Below, piece by piece: positions 45,419-54,623 of a stretch of 64,000 nucleotides of DNA. The DNA is taken from the NCBI GenBank assembly GCA_905182335.1, contig CAJJBE010000005.1, positions 197,005-261,004 on the forward strand. Direction: 5' to 3'. Source of the stretch: Flavobacteriales bacterium UBA4466. GTDB lineage: Bacteria; Bacteroidota; Bacteroidia; Flavobacteriales_D; Crocinitomicaceae. The position numbers and the translations under genes were made by a program. The notes below the pieces were generated by a model. The model ran no database searches. It was not told the origin of the DNA and saw only the letters and a list, made by a program, of their open reading frames with translations. Each line of letters starts with the position of its first letter. Position 1 is the first letter of the stretch.

Positions 45419-45436
45419 TATCTTCAATGAAGAATA

Positions 45437-45676
45437 TTATTTCTTTTTTGAACAACAAGATTTCTCTGTTGTAGAAGAAGAACAAGATGACTTCGTTTCA
45501 GTTTTAGTACAGCAGGCTGCTTTTTTAGATTTTTTCTTTTTCTTTTTCTTTTTCTTTTTCTTTTTGTCGTCGTCTTTTTTAATTTCTGTTTGAGTGTCAG
45601 AATTTTCTACAAAAGCTGCAGAACTAAATGTCCCAACGAATAAAAGTAAAGAGAGAGCTAAAAATATTTTTTTCAT
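45437..45676 (-). CDS. Small secreted Lys- and Cys-rich protein
   Basis: The 79-residue protein has a signal peptide (LALSLLLFVGTFSSAAF), then KKDDD and a run of twelve lysines (about residues 38-49). A Cys/Ser/Thr-rich tail contains two CC pairs and one single Cys (AACCTKTET, SSCSSSTTEKSCCSKKK). The lysine run is encoded by a hexanucleotide repeat (45531-45565). I know no family for it; small poly-Lys exported proteins occur in Bacteroidota. A metal-binding or surface-charge role is only inference. It ends by the hairpin at 45381-45418. Confidence 0.65.
   Translation of the reverse strand: MKKIFLALSLLLFVGTFSSAAFVENSDTQTEIKKDDDKKKKKKKKKKKKSKKAACCTKTETKSSCSSSTTEKSCCSKKK
45531..45565 (-). repeat. 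Hexanucleotide tandem repeat (TTTTTC)5 plus TTTTT
   Basis: Five perfect copies of TTTTTC (GAAAAA on the coding strand) plus a partial unit encode alternating AAG/AAA lysine codons. Because the unit is six bases, copy-number changes add or remove two lysines without shifting the frame. Confidence 0.85.
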
Positions 45677-45730
45677 GATTTAATTTTAATTTATCCTAAA
45701 TTACAATAATTGTGTTTAGTGCACTAATTT

Positions 45731-46549
45731 TTATGTGAAATAATTATAAAGAACCCAACACATTAAGAAGAAAGGAACGACAAAAAAGGTACCGTCAAAT
45801 CTATCTAGAATACCGCCATGTCCAGGCATTATGTTCCCCGTGTCTTTTACGTTCATACTTCGTTTAAAAAGAGATTCCATTAAATCGCCTAAAATGGCAC
45901 ATGGAATAATGATTAGTGATGCGAGAATCCAAAATATAAGATGATCATTGTCAAAGACATACCCGATAATTATTGCTGCAATTATAGTAAATACAGCACC
46001 GCCAATTGTTCCTTCTGAAGTTTTTTTTGGAGAAATTCGTTCGAACAACTTTGTTTTCCCAGCAATAAGTCCCGATAAATATGCAAAAGTGTCGTTCACC
46101 CATGTTAGAATGAACATACCAGCAAGTAAAGGGAATGTATTATTGTCCATTACTGTAATATGTACCATTAAAATAAACGGTACTGTAACGTAAATAATTC
46201 CGAAGACGAATACGGAAAGGTTAATCAGTGGGTTTTTCTTTTTACGCCAAAGCTCAATTAAAAACAGTGAGAAGAGCATAGGAATTAATATAACCAATGC
46301 CTCGTTTGGTAAAACGTCAAATAAAACTAATGATGATACTCCATAAGTAAAAACCCCATAATACAAAGAAGTTTCCCAGCTCACATTAGCTGAATTACCT
46401 CTCTCAAATAACTTATAGAATTCAATTAGTCCTATTACCATAAAAAAGCCAAGGACAACTGCTAAAAATCTATCGGAAAAGAATATAGGTATTAATATTA
46501 TAGAAATAAATACCGCCCCTGTTAATGATCTTAGTAAGATTTTATTCAT
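45731..46549 (-). CDS. cdsA: Phosphatidate cytidylyltransferase
   Basis: CdsA makes CDP-diacylglycerol for phospholipid synthesis. The roughly 272-residue inner-membrane protein has seven to eight hydrophobic helices and the signature SLFKRSMNVKDTGNIMPGHG followed by GILDRFDG near residues 225-250. The start is the ATG at 46549, overlapping the upstream DUF2007 gene by 8 bases; a TTG at 46561 is in frame but less likely. It is the last gene of rsfS-ftsH-DUF2007-cdsA. Confidence 0.94.
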   Translation of the reverse strand: MNKILLRSLTGAVFISIILIPIFFSDRFLAVVLGFFMVIGLIEFYKLFERGNSANVSWETSLYYGVFTYGVSSLVLFDVLPNEALVILIPMLFSLFLIELWRKKKNPLINLSVFVFGIIYVTVPFILMVHITVMDNNTFPLLAGMFILTWVNDTFAYLSGLIAGKTKLFERISPKKTSEGTIGGAVFTIIAAIIIGYVFDNDHLIFWILASLIIIPCAILGDLMESLFKRSMNVKDTGNIMPGHGGILDRFDGTFFVVPFFLMCWVLYNYFT

Positions 46550-46751
46550 CTGTCCCCTCAATTAGTTCAAGTGCAATTTTTTCATGTTCCGCGCATACAT
46601 TTAAATAGATATATCCAAAAGCATTATATGAGGAGTCACGTTGATCAAAAATAGAAACTGGAATATCATGAGCTTCCAGTTTCATTTTATAAATACGTAC
46701 TATATATTCGTCAGTCGATTGGAAAGCAGTAACCCATTTAGGCTCCTTCAC
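46542..46751 (-). CDS. DUF2007-like putative signal-transducing protein
   Basis: The short protein shows the DUF2007 pattern WVTAFQSTDEYIVRIYKMKL, EAHDIPVSIFDQRDSSYNA, and FGYIYLNVCAEHEKIALELI. The frame is open up to 46826, inside the end of ftsH. I prefer the GTG at 46751 ([10 protein letters not shown]), which overlaps ftsH by 14 bases and matches the usual family start, giving 69 residues. Alternatives are 46805 or 46826. The cellular role is unknown. It overlaps cdsA and ftsH at both ends, so it is translated within that operon. Confidence 0.7.
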   Translation of the reverse strand: MKEPKWVTAFQSTDEYIVRIYKMKLEAHDIPVSIFDQRDSSYNAFGYIYLNVCAEHEKIALELIEGTDE

Positions 46752-48813
46752 TAGTTTCGCTCGAAGGCTTTTTCGTTTCTGAAGAATATTCTGTATCAAC
46801 CCCATTATCAATTGCTTTTTTTTCATTTGTTGAATCAGTAATAGTTTTATTCTCAGCTATAATCTTATCTTCTTCTACAATTTTATCCCATTGGCGTGCT
46901 CCAAATATAGCAACTAAATCTTCTTTAAAGATAACTTCTTTCTCAAGTAGCTTCTCAGCAAGTAAAATCAACTGTGTTTCATTATCCTTGAGGATCTGTT
47001 TCGCTCTTTGGTATTGAGATTCAATTAGTTTACTGACCTCTTCATCAATAATACGTGCTGTATCATCAGAATATGGTTTTGTAAATTGATTGTTTCCTTG
47101 TGGATCATAGAAAGATATGTTACCAACTTTTTCATTTAGCCCATATACAGAAACCATTGCATAAGCTTGTTTAGTTACTTTTTCAAGATCACTTAGTGCA
47201 CCAGTACTTATTTTGCCAAAAGTAATCTCTTCCGAAGCACGACCACCTAATGCAGAACACATGTCGTCTAATATTTGTTCCGTTGTTGTAATACTCCGTT
47301 CTTCTGGAAGGTACCAGGCAGCACCAAGAGATCTACCACGAGGAACAATTGTCACTTTAACAAGTGGATTTGCATGTTCAAGCATCCAGGAAATTGTTGC
47401 GTGTCCCGCTTCATGAAATGCGATTGATTTTTTTTCTTGAGGAGTAATGATTTTATTTTTCTTTTCAAGTCCACCAACAATTCTGTCTACAGCATCTAAG
47501 AAGTCTTGTTTTTCAACAAACTTCTTATCATGGCGTGCAGCGATTAATGCAGCTTCATTACAAAGGTTAGCTATATCAGCTCCTGAGAAGCCAGGTGTTT
47601 GCCGCGCAAGGAAATCAACATCCATGTTATCAACTAACTTAAGTGGCTTCAAATGAACATCAAAAATTTCTTTACGCTCATTAATGTCTGGCATGTCAAC
47701 ATATATTTGACGATCAAAACGACCGGCGCGAGTTAAGGCATTATCCAAAACATCAGCACGATTTGTTGCAGCTAAAATAATCACTCCAGAGTTTGTTCCG
47801 AAACCATCCATTTCAGTCAAAAGCTGATTCAATGTGTTTTCACGTTCATCGTTTGAACTAAATCCATTGTTTTTACCTCTTGCACGTCCGATAGCGTCAA
47901 TTTCATCAATAAAGATAATTGAAGGTGCTTTTTCTTTTGCTTGCTTGAATAAGTCACGAACTCTAGATGCACCAACCCCAACAAACATTTCTACGAAGTC
48001 AGATCCTGACAAAGAGAAGAATGGCACTTTTGCTTCACCAGCAACTGCTTTTGCAAGTAGTGTTTTACCCGTTCCCGGAGGCCCTACAAGTAATGCACCT
48101 TTAGGGATTTTGGCTCCTAGGTCAGTATATTTTTTTGAGTTTTTTAAGAACTCAACAATCTCTTCAATTTCTTCTTTAGCCCCTTCTAAACCAGCTACAT
48201 CATTAAATGTAACATTAGTTGATTTTCCGTTTTCGTAAATTTTAGCTTTGGATTTTCCGATGTTAAATATTTGACCACCAGCACCACCTCCACCAGCACC
48301 ACCAGACATTCTTCGCATAACAAAGAGCCAGATTACAATCAGAATAGCGATAGGTAATAGGAAGTTTAAGATATTACCGAGGTAATTAATTTCGTCTTTA
48401 GGAAGTACTTGAACAGTATCTTTACTATAGGATTTTAACTCTTTATTCATTTCTTTCACTTCTGTAGTGAATGCGCCAGCATCAAGGATTTTAGCCGAGA
48501 ATTCTTGCTTACCACCAAATTGAGACCCCTTGTTGAGAGCTTCTTTTATTAGGTTGTATTTTGTTTCTTCAGAGCTTCGTATAAATTCTTTTCCTTCAGA
48601 AGTTAGTGAGAAATCAACACGAATCTTGTTCACTAAAAATGCCTCATCAATGAATCCTTCCTTTGCTAATTCAATAAACGTGTCTTCATTCTCAACTGTC
48701 GCATTAGCTCCCGAGGACATGAATAATTGAAATCCAATAATTGCAATAGCTATTATTGCGTAAATCCAATAGATTGAAAAGGGACTTTTCTTTTTCTTTT
48801 TATTATCAGTCAT
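46738..48813 (-). CDS. ftsH: ATP-dependent zinc metalloprotease FtsH
   Basis: The 691-residue membrane AAA protease has two membrane segments ([19 protein letters not shown] and [17 protein letters not shown]), a Gly-rich linker (GGAGGGGAGG), Walker [14 protein letters not shown], Walker [13 protein letters not shown], an SRH region ([17 protein letters not shown]), and the zinc site [12 protein letters not shown] with the distal Asp in the LSDLEKVT region. It degrades misfolded or regulatory membrane and soluble proteins. A Ser/Glu-rich C-terminal tail (about 40 residues) is less conserved. It follows rsfS by 9 bases. Confidence 0.97.
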   Translation of the reverse strand: MTDNKKKKKSPFSIYWIYAIIAIAIIGFQLFMSSGANATVENEDTFIELAKEGFIDEAFLVNKIRVDFSLTSEGKEFIRSSEETKYNLIKEALNKGSQFGGKQEFSAKILDAGAFTTEVKEMNKELKSYSKDTVQVLPKDEINYLGNILNFLLPIAILIVIWLFVMRRMSGGAGGGGAGGQIFNIGKSKAKIYENGKSTNVTFNDVAGLEGAKEEIEEIVEFLKNSKKYTDLGAKIPKGALLVGPPGTGKTLLAKAVAGEAKVPFFSLSGSDFVEMFVGVGASRVRDLFKQAKEKAPSIIFIDEIDAIGRARGKNNGFSSNDERENTLNQLLTEMDGFGTNSGVIILAATNRADVLDNALTRAGRFDRQIYVDMPDINERKEIFDVHLKPLKLVDNMDVDFLARQTPGFSGADIANLCNEAALIAARHDKKFVEKQDFLDAVDRIVGGLEKKNKIITPQEKKSIAFHEAGHATISWMLEHANPLVKVTIVPRGRSLGAAWYLPEERSITTTEQILDDMCSALGGRASEEITFGKISTGALSDLEKVTKQAYAMVSVYGLNEKVGNISFYDPQGNNQFTKPYSDDTARIIDEEVSKLIESQYQRAKQILKDNETQLILLAEKLLEKEVIFKEDLVAIFGARQWDKIVEEDKIIAENKTITDSTNEKKAIDNGVDTEYSSETKKPSSETSEGA

Positions 48814-48822
48814 TATATTTTT

Positions 48823-49200
48823 TTAATTCAAATTTGGAATGTCTGTTCTTTTAGCGTCAGCCCAAAGGTCTTCAAGATCGAAAAAAGTTCGTTTTTCTTT
48901 ATGGAAAACATGAGCAACTACACTGAAATAATCCAAAAGAACCCATTCACTGCTCGTTCTCCCCTCAATGTTCCAAGGTTTTTCTCCGATTTCTTTTCTT
49001 GCATACCGCGTAACGGATTTACTAATTCCGTCTACTTGAGTTGATGATTCACCACTACAAATAACAAAAAAGTCACATACGGCACTATCAATTTCTCTTA
49101 AGTCAAGAATAACAATATCTTCTGCTTTATTCTCTTGCATTCCTTCAACGATAGTATCTGCTAAATTTTGTGATTCGTTGTCAACTAATTCTTTATTCAT
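48823..49200 (-). CDS. rsfS: Ribosome silencing factor RsfS
   Basis: RsfS binds uL14 and blocks subunit joining when nutrients are short. The 125-residue protein has IVEGMQENKAEDIVILDLR, VCDFFVICSGESSTQVDGI, WNIEGRTSSEWVLLDYFSVVAHVFH and FFDLEDLWADAKR. It is the first gene of the rsfS-ftsH-DUF2007-cdsA operon and is divergent from birA (79 bases apart). Confidence 0.95.
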   Translation of the reverse strand: MNKELVDNESQNLADTIVEGMQENKAEDIVILDLREIDSAVCDFFVICSGESSTQVDGISKSVTRYARKEIGEKPWNIEGRTSSEWVLLDYFSVVAHVFHKEKRTFFDLEDLWADAKRTDIPNLN

Positions 49201-49279
49201 CTAGTGTTTTTAAGCATTGCAAAGCTAATGTTATTTTTTTAAATAAATCCTTACATTTAATCCACCAAATGTTAAATTA

Positions 49280-50023
49280 ATGATGGAAATCGGTAGAAAA
49301 ATAATTCATTTACATTCTGTAGATTCAACGAACAACTATACTGCCAAATTGTTGCATGACGGTGAAATTGATCATGGTACGGTAATATTGGCAGCCGAAC
49401 AATTCGCAGGGAGAGGTCAGAGGTCATCTGAATGGCTCGTTAAACCTGGAGAAAATCTAACTTTTTCAGTGTTTTTAGACAGCGTCAATGTGGCAGTTGA
49501 CCAGCAGTTTATTTTGACACAAATTGTATCTCTAAGTTTAGTTGATCTTTTGACGAAATTCAACTTAAAACCGGAAATAAAATGGCCAAATGACATTTTT
49601 GTTAAAGGGAAAAAAATTGCAGGAGTATTAATTGAAAATCAACTTAGGTCAAAGTCTATTCAAAATTCAATTATTGGAATAGGGTTAAATGTCAATGAGG
49701 TTGATTTTAAAGGCTTCATAGCAACGAGCGTTAAAAATGAAACAGGGGAATTTAAAAGTGTAAAGGATGTTCTCTATTCATTTCTCTATTCATTCAATAA
49801 AACTTGGAATATGTTTATAAATAATTTGGACAGCTTAGACGAAGAATATCATAATCTCTTATACTTAAGAGATATAAACGCAAAGTATCAAGATAATAAT
49901 GGTGAATTTAATGGTGTTTTAAAAGGTGTTCAACCTTCAGGAAGACTATTAATTGAAAAAGAAGGTAGGATAAAAGATTATGACTTTAAGGAAATCAAGT
50001 TTATTTTGAAAAATGTTCTTTAA
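49280..50023 (+). CDS. birA: Biotin--[acetyl-CoA-carboxylase] ligase
   Basis: The 247-residue ligase has the biotin/ATP-site motifs VDSTNNYTA, VILAAEQFAGRGQRSSEW, IKWPNDIFVKGKKIAGVLIE and IIGIGLNVN. It lacks an N-terminal HTH, so it is a catalytic-only BirA and not a repressor. A C-terminal SH3-like domain (GVLKGVQPSGRLLI) is present. The divergent rsfS neighbour is a common Bacteroidota arrangement. Its 3' end overlaps the convergent gene at 50001 by 23 bases. Confidence 0.93.
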   Translation: MMEIGRKIIHLHSVDSTNNYTAKLLHDGEIDHGTVILAAEQFAGRGQRSSEWLVKPGENLTFSVFLDSVNVAVDQQFILTQIVSLSLVDLLTKFNLKPEIKWPNDIFVKGKKIAGVLIENQLRSKSIQNSIIGIGLNVNEVDFKGFIATSVKNETGEFKSVKDVLYSFLYSFNKTWNMFINNLDSLDEEYHNLLYLRDINAKYQDNNGEFNGVLKGVQPSGRLLIEKEGRIKDYDFKEIKFILKNVL

Positions 50024-50399
50024 GTTTATCTGACATGTAGTTAAATAGATTCTTTAACGGTTTTTCAACCATCATTTTCAAAAAAGCATTAACCTCACCA
50101 TCAAAATGAATGTAACCCTCAGTTGAAGATTCTTTTTCATCAAGGTTTACAGTAAGGCGAAATGGAAAAGGTGATTTTTCGCCAGATTTTAAGAATAAAT
50201 TATCACCATCAATACCGTCTTGAACCAAAGAAATAATAATTCCTCCCTGAACTTTAAACGAACAGTCTTCTGTTGTTGATTTGAAATCGGAGATGTTATT
50301 CTGAGGTAACAAATGAATTAAATTATTAGAATCACTTAAGAATGCTTTAATATCTTTCTTTGAAGAGTTAACTGTTACCTTGTTTCCGTCTATTATCAT
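50001..50399 (-). CDS. SRPBCC (START-like) family protein, function unknown
   Basis: The 132-residue soluble protein has the START-like helix-grip layout. It has an N-terminal strand with VTVNSSKKDIKAFLSD, a Pro/Gln-rich turn (LLPQNNISDFKST), strands (CSFKVQGGIIISLV, FPFRLTVNL), and a long C-terminal helix (FLKMMVEKPLKNLFNYMSDKL). It may bind a hydrophobic ligand, but no substrate is known. It is 6 bases downstream of pyrE, so it is likely in the same transcript. Confidence 0.75.
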   Translation of the reverse strand: MIIDGNKVTVNSSKKDIKAFLSDSNNLIHLLPQNNISDFKSTTEDCSFKVQGGIIISLVQDGIDGDNLFLKSGEKSPFPFRLTVNLDEKESSTEGYIHFDGEVNAFLKMMVEKPLKNLFNYMSDKLKEHFSK

Positions 50400-50405
50400 A
50401 ATGCA

Positions 50406-51047
50406 CTATTTACGCCAGTCTTTAGGTGCTTTTTTCCACTCTTTTAATGAACTTAAATCATCTTCAGAGATTAAATTACTTGATAATGCTTTGTCCAGCA
50501 TAATGTCGTAGTCTGTTAATGTAACATATGGACATTCTGCATTTGCAAAATTTTCATGCGCAACATCAAACCCGTAAGTAAATATGGCTACTAAACCTTT
50601 AACGTCTAGTTTTGCATCACGAAGAGCTTCAACTGCTTTTAAGCTACTTCCACCTGTAGACAATAGATCTTCAATAACAACTACCTTTTGGCCTGCTTCA
50701 TAGTACCCTTCGATCTGGTTTCCCATACCGTGTGATTTCACTTCACTGCGCACGTAAATGAAAGGTATACCAAGCTCTTGAGCAACGAGTGCTCCTTGAG
50801 CAATTCCTCCGGTTGCAACACCAGCAATTACATCCGGTTTCCCATAATGTTCAATGATGCTTTCAGCGTATGCTTGACGAATAAATGTTCTTACCTGAGG
50901 ATAAGAAAGAGTTATTCTATTGTCACAGTATATAGGGGACTTTATTCCAGAAGCCCAGGTGAATGGTTTTTTTGGATTAAGCTTAATGGCTTTGATTTGT
51001 AACAGAAATTCTGCTACTTTTAGTGCCTTGTCTTCATTTAAAATCAT
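50406..51047 (-). CDS. pyrE: Orotate phosphoribosyltransferase
   Basis: PyrE joins orotate and PRPP to form OMP. The 213-residue protein has PFTWASGIKSPIYCDNR, DVIAGVATGGIAQGALVA, FIYVRSEVKSHGMGNQIEG, and the PRPP loop VVVIEDLLSTGGSSLKAVE. Its ATG is 8 bases from the NUDIX ATG on the other strand, so promoters of the two must overlap each other's coding sequence. It is upstream of the SRPBCC gene. Confidence 0.96.
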   Translation of the reverse strand: MILNEDKALKVAEFLLQIKAIKLNPKKPFTWASGIKSPIYCDNRITLSYPQVRTFIRQAYAESIIEHYGKPDVIAGVATGGIAQGALVAQELGIPFIYVRSEVKSHGMGNQIEGYYEAGQKVVVIEDLLSTGGSSLKAVEALRDAKLDVKGLVAIFTYGFDVAHENFANAECPYVTLTDYDIMLDKALSSNLISEDDLSSLKEWKKAPKDWRK

Positions 51048-51055
51048 GGTCGCAA

Positions 51056-51661
51056 ATGTACAAAGTTTTTATAGACAATAAACCATTAGTAATTGGAAAT
51101 AATTCGATGTTTTCAACAAAATCGCAGCGTATTTATGCACATGAATTAATTGATTTCCCTAACGACATTGAAGCTGAATTGAATAACATAACTATTGATA
51201 ACCCTTTGCTGATTTGTTCTCAGGATCTTGATCGTGATTTTAAACGCCTATTTGAAGGCTATGATTTGATAGAGGCCGCTGGAGGTATTGTTGAATCAAA
51301 AGAAGGTTTTTTAATAATTGAGCGAAATGGTTTTTGGGATATACCTAAAGGTAAGATGGAGAAAGAGGAGACTCCAGAAGAATCTGCGCTGAGAGAGATT
51401 GAGGAAGAATGTGGTATTTATGGTCATGTAATTGATCAGTTGTTAACAATTACTTATCACACATACTTATTCAAAGGACGATTGGTTCTGAAAAAGACAT
51501 ACTGGTACAAATTGAATTATTCAGGCAATGATATACTCACTCCGCAATTGGATGAAGGGATCACGAAAGCTCAATGGTTCACTAAAAACCGCATCCCCGA
51601 AATCAGATTAAATACCTACGGATCAATACATGAAGTATTGGATGCTTACGAATCTTTATGA
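51056..51661 (+). CDS. NUDIX hydrolase
   Basis: The roughly 201-residue protein has a short N-terminal region and a NUDIX domain with AAGGIVESKEGFLII and the box GKMEKEETPEESALREIEEE followed by CGI (residues about 107-130; consensus G-x5-E-x7-REUxEExGU). The substrate is unknown; nucleotide-diphosphate housecleaning is typical. I start at ATG 51056 (MYKVFID); the frame extends upstream to 51023 inside pyrE. Its 3' end overlaps the convergent SDR gene by 16 bases. Confidence 0.88.
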   Translation: MYKVFIDNKPLVIGNNSMFSTKSQRIYAHELIDFPNDIEAELNNITIDNPLLICSQDLDRDFKRLFEGYDLIEAAGGIVESKEGFLIIERNGFWDIPKGKMEKEETPEESALREIEEECGIYGHVIDQLLTITYHTYLFKGRLVLKKTYWYKLNYSGNDILTPQLDEGITKAQWFTKNRIPEIRLNTYGSIHEVLDAYESL

Positions 51662-52410
51662 AGTACTGTTGGTGAAGCTTGAGCAGTTGGCATAATTACA
51701 ATGTCATTAATGTTTACATGGCTTGGTCGTGTAGCAACAAAAAATGCTGTTTCTGCGATATCAAAGGCAATAAGAGGTGAATAGCCATTATACACAGAGT
51801 CTGCCGTTGATTGATTTCCTTTGAATCGCACTAGTGAGAATTCTGTTTCTGCAGCCCCAGGAGCAATATTAGTTACTTTAATTTTATGTGAAACTAAATC
51901 AATCCGCATGGCTTGAGAAAGTGCATCAACAGCATGTTTAGAAGCGCAATAGACATTTCCCCCTGGGTAAACTTGCTTTCCAGCAATACTACCAATATTA
52001 ATAATATGTCCTTTTTGATTAGCTTTTAGAAAAGGAATAATTTCTTTAGAAACGTATAATAACCCTTTTACGTTAGTGTCAATCATGCGTTCCCAGTCGT
52101 CTAATTCTCCCTCGTCAATAGGGCCTTTACCAACTGCTAATCCAGCATTATTGATGAGTATTTCAATGTTTGAGCTGATACTATTGGGTAGCTGATTGAT
52201 AGATTGAGCGACTTCACTTTGATGACGTACGTCAAATGCAAGAGCAATGACATCTGCGTTTGTTGCTTCAATTATTTTGATTTTCAATTCAGTTAAGCGG
52301 TCTTTACGCCTTCCAGTGATAATTAAATTCCAGCCATTTTTAGCAAACAGCTCTGCGCATGCCTTTCCAAATCCAGCGGTAGCTCCAGTTATAAAAACGT
52401 ATTTACTCAT
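51646..52410 (-). CDS. Short-chain dehydrogenase/reductase, YdfG-like
   Basis: The 254-residue Rossmann enzyme has TGATAGFGKACAELF (NADP-type glycine motif), NNAGLAVGKGP, the catalytic Ser in INIGSIAGKQ, and YCASKHAVDALSQ (Tyr and Lys). The sequence resembles YdfG, which acts on serine, 3-hydroxypropionate and related 3-hydroxy acids, but the substrate is not proven. It is monocistronic. Confidence 0.88.
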   Translation of the reverse strand: MSKYVFITGATAGFGKACAELFAKNGWNLIITGRRKDRLTELKIKIIEATNADVIALAFDVRHQSEVAQSINQLPNSISSNIEILINNAGLAVGKGPIDEGELDDWERMIDTNVKGLLYVSKEIIPFLKANQKGHIINIGSIAGKQVYPGGNVYCASKHAVDALSQAMRIDLVSHKIKVTNIAPGAAETEFSLVRFKGNQSTADSVYNGYSPLIAFDIAETAFFVATRPSHVNINDIVIMPTAQASPTVLHKDS

Positions 52411-52726
52411 AACAACTTCTTTTTTGATGTACTTATTAATAATTATCCTATAATTAAAATAGAATCCTACAGCAACTTTTATCGCAAAATAAAATTGCAG
52501 AATCTACAGGTTTTAATTTGAAATATTAAGTTTCTTGAAGTAGCGGATACTTATAAACACTAACAAGAAAATGACTATGGTGTAAAGTATCACTGATTTT
52601 TTTGTCAAAAATAAGGAATATAAGACGTTCTGTCTCAATTTTTTTATCTCTCTGCGACACTTTGTCATAAAATAGCAGATGGCATAGAGATTGACTTACA
52701 AGAAATATAAAAAAAAACAAATTATA
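52411..52726. other. Gene-free stretch with likely heat-shock/sigma-54-type control of htpG
   Basis: This 316-base interval between the divergent SDR and htpG genes has no convincing ORF; a 75-codon minus frame in it overlaps the htpG start and looks random. It is AT-rich and holds the sigma-54-like element at 52680-52695. A GACA-CTT-TGTC inverted repeat lies at 52656-52666 and a further TTTGTC word around 52598. Confidence 0.5.
52680..52695 (+). promoter_or_regulatory. Sigma-54-like -24/-12 element upstream of htpG
   Basis: TGGCATAGAGATTGAC fits the sigma-54 frame TGGCAY-N5-TTGCW except for A in place of the -12 C. It lies 31 bases before the ATG at 52727, with an inverted repeat GACA/TGTC about 20 bases upstream as a candidate activator site. 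I recall similar elements before Bacteroidota heat-shock genes, but this is not checked. Confidence 0.4.
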
Positions 52727-54616
52727 ATGAGAACAGGTCAAATTAATGTGCAAACGGAAAACATCTTTCCAATCATTAAGAAGTTTTTGTATTCAGATCA
52801 CGAAATCTTTTTAAGAGAGTTAGTTTCAAATGCTGTTGATGCATCACAAAAATTGAAATTTTTATCTAATAATGGAGAGTTCAATGGAGAGCTAGGTGAT
52901 TTGAAAGTAGAAGTTATCTTAGACTCCGTCGAAAAAACATTAACAATTAGAGATCGAGGAATCGGTATGACTGCTGATGAAATCGATAAATACATTAATC
53001 AGATTGCTTTTTCTGGAGCGGAGGAATTCGTTCAGCAGTATAAAGGAACAGAAGGTGCAGAGCAAATTATCGGACATTTTGGTTTAGGATTCTATTCTGG
53101 GTTTATGGTGTCAGAGAAAGTTCAAATTCGTTCTTTATCAAGGCATGAAGGTGAAAAAGCGGTTCAATGGGAGAGTAATGGGTCACCAGAATATACAATC
53201 ACGGATATTGAAAAAGAAGACAGAGGTACCGATATCATTCTTTACATAAATGAAGAATCTGCTGAGTTTTTAGAGAAGTCTAGAGTTCAAGGAGTTTTAG
53301 ATAAGTATTGTAAGTTTTTACCTGTTCCCGTTATTTTTGGAACAAAGACAGAGTATGTAGAAGATCCTGCTGGTGAAAAAGAGGAAGATGGAAAAGTGAA
53401 GCGTGTTGCTGTTGACACAGTCAATCAAGTAAACAATGTTTCTCCAGCATGGACAAAAGCTCCAGCAGATTTAGATGTAGATGATTATAATTCATTTTAC
53501 AGAGAGCTATATCCTTCAACAATTGAGTCACCATTATTTCATATCCATTTGAATGTTGATTATCCATTCAACCTAACGGGAATTTTGTATTTCCCAAGAA
53601 TTCAAGAGAATTTAGAAATTCAGAAAAACAAGATTAATCTCTATTCTAATCAAGTTTTTATTACGGATAATGTGGAAGAGATTGTGCCGGAATTTTTAAC
53701 ATTATTACATGGTGTTATTGATTCTCCGGATATTCCTTTAAATGTTTCTAGATCATATTTACAGAGTGATGGGAATGTAAAGAAAATATCGTCTCACATT
53801 ACCAAAAAAGTAGCCGATAAGTTAGCTGATATGTTTAAGAAAGATCGTGCTGATTTTGAATCTAAATGGGAAGACCTTAAGTTATTTGTTCAATACGGAA
53901 CCTTATCTGATCCAAAGTTTGCTGAAAAAGCGAAGAAATTCACTTTAGTTAAGAATAGCGAAGGAAAATATTTCACGCTAGAGGAGTTTAGAGAAAAGGT
54001 TCAAGCGATTCAGACGAATAAAGATGATAAAGTCGTGATGCTTTACACAAATAGTGTTGAAGAGCAATATGGATTTATTCAGAAAGCGAAGGATAGAGGA
54101 TATGATGTACTTCATATTGATGGTCCGTTAGCGCCACACTGGATTGCTAATGCGGAACAAGCACTTGAAAATGTAATGTTTGCTCGTGTTGATTCTGATT
54201 CATTGGATAAATTAATTCAAAAGGAAGAAGAAATTCCTTCCAAATTATCGAAAGAAGATGAAGAGGTATTGAAGCCAATCTTTGAATCTGTAGTAAACGG
54301 AGAGAAGTATAAAATTCAATTCGAAAGTATGAGTGCTGACGATGCTCCAATAATTATCACTCAACCTGAGTTTATTCGTCGAATGATGGAGCAACAAAAA
54401 ATGGGAGGTGCTGGTTTTTTTGGTGCTTTTCCAGATACATTTAATGTTTTAGTTAATTCTAATCATGCAAAAATCGGTGAGGTTTTAAGTGCTAAATCAG
54501 TTAAGGCGAAGACAAAGAAAGTTAAGCAATTAACCGATATTGCACTTCTTTCACAAGGAATGTTAAAAGGTGAGGAGTTAAACAAGTTTATTGAACGAAG
54601 TATAGAATTAGTATAG
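52727..54616 (+). CDS. htpG: Chaperone protein HtpG (Hsp90)
   Basis: The 629-residue Hsp90 has the ATPase N-terminus (RELVSNAVDASQKL, DRGIGMTADEIDKYINQIAFSG, IGHFGLGFYSGFMVSE), the middle domain (FPRIQENLEIQKNKI, VSRSYLQSD), and a C-terminal dimerisation domain. Start ATG 52727 (MRTGQINVQTE) is the family start; a TTG in frame lies at 52691. Relative to E. coli HtpG the middle domain has a short insertion near residue 220. It is monocistronic with a terminator after it. Confidence 0.96.
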   Translation: MRTGQINVQTENIFPIIKKFLYSDHEIFLRELVSNAVDASQKLKFLSNNGEFNGELGDLKVEVILDSVEKTLTIRDRGIGMTADEIDKYINQIAFSGAEEFVQQYKGTEGAEQIIGHFGLGFYSGFMVSEKVQIRSLSRHEGEKAVQWESNGSPEYTITDIEKEDRGTDIILYINEESAEFLEKSRVQGVLDKYCKFLPVPVIFGTKTEYVEDPAGEKEEDGKVKRVAVDTVNQVNNVSPAWTKAPADLDVDDYNSFYRELYPSTIESPLFHIHLNVDYPFNLTGILYFPRIQENLEIQKNKINLYSNQVFITDNVEEIVPEFLTLLHGVIDSPDIPLNVSRSYLQSDGNVKKISSHITKKVADKLADMFKKDRADFESKWEDLKLFVQYGTLSDPKFAEKAKKFTLVKNSEGKYFTLEEFREKVQAIQTNKDDKVVMLYTNSVEEQYGFIQKAKDRGYDVLHIDGPLAPHWIANAEQALENVMFARVDSDSLDKLIQKEEEIPSKLSKEDEEVLKPIFESVVNGEKYKIQFESMSADDAPIIITQPEFIRRMMEQQKMGGAGFFGAFPDTFNVLVNSNHAKIGEVLSAKSVKAKTKKVKQLTDIALLSQGMLKGEELNKFIERSIELV

Positions 54617-54623
54617 TATTTTC

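Noticed and set aside
47834-48238. Open 134-codon frame on the plus strand inside ftsH
   Set aside because: It is antisense to conserved AAA-domain sequence and has Ser/Phe-rich composition typical of shadow frames.
48286-48310. GC-rich repeat-like stretch in ftsH
   Set aside because: It encodes the Gly-rich linker (GGAGGGGAGG) after the second membrane segment, which is common in FtsH of this phylum.
52526-52753. 75-codon minus-strand frame upstream of htpG
   Set aside because: It overlaps the htpG start and its likely promoter and shows no recognisable features.
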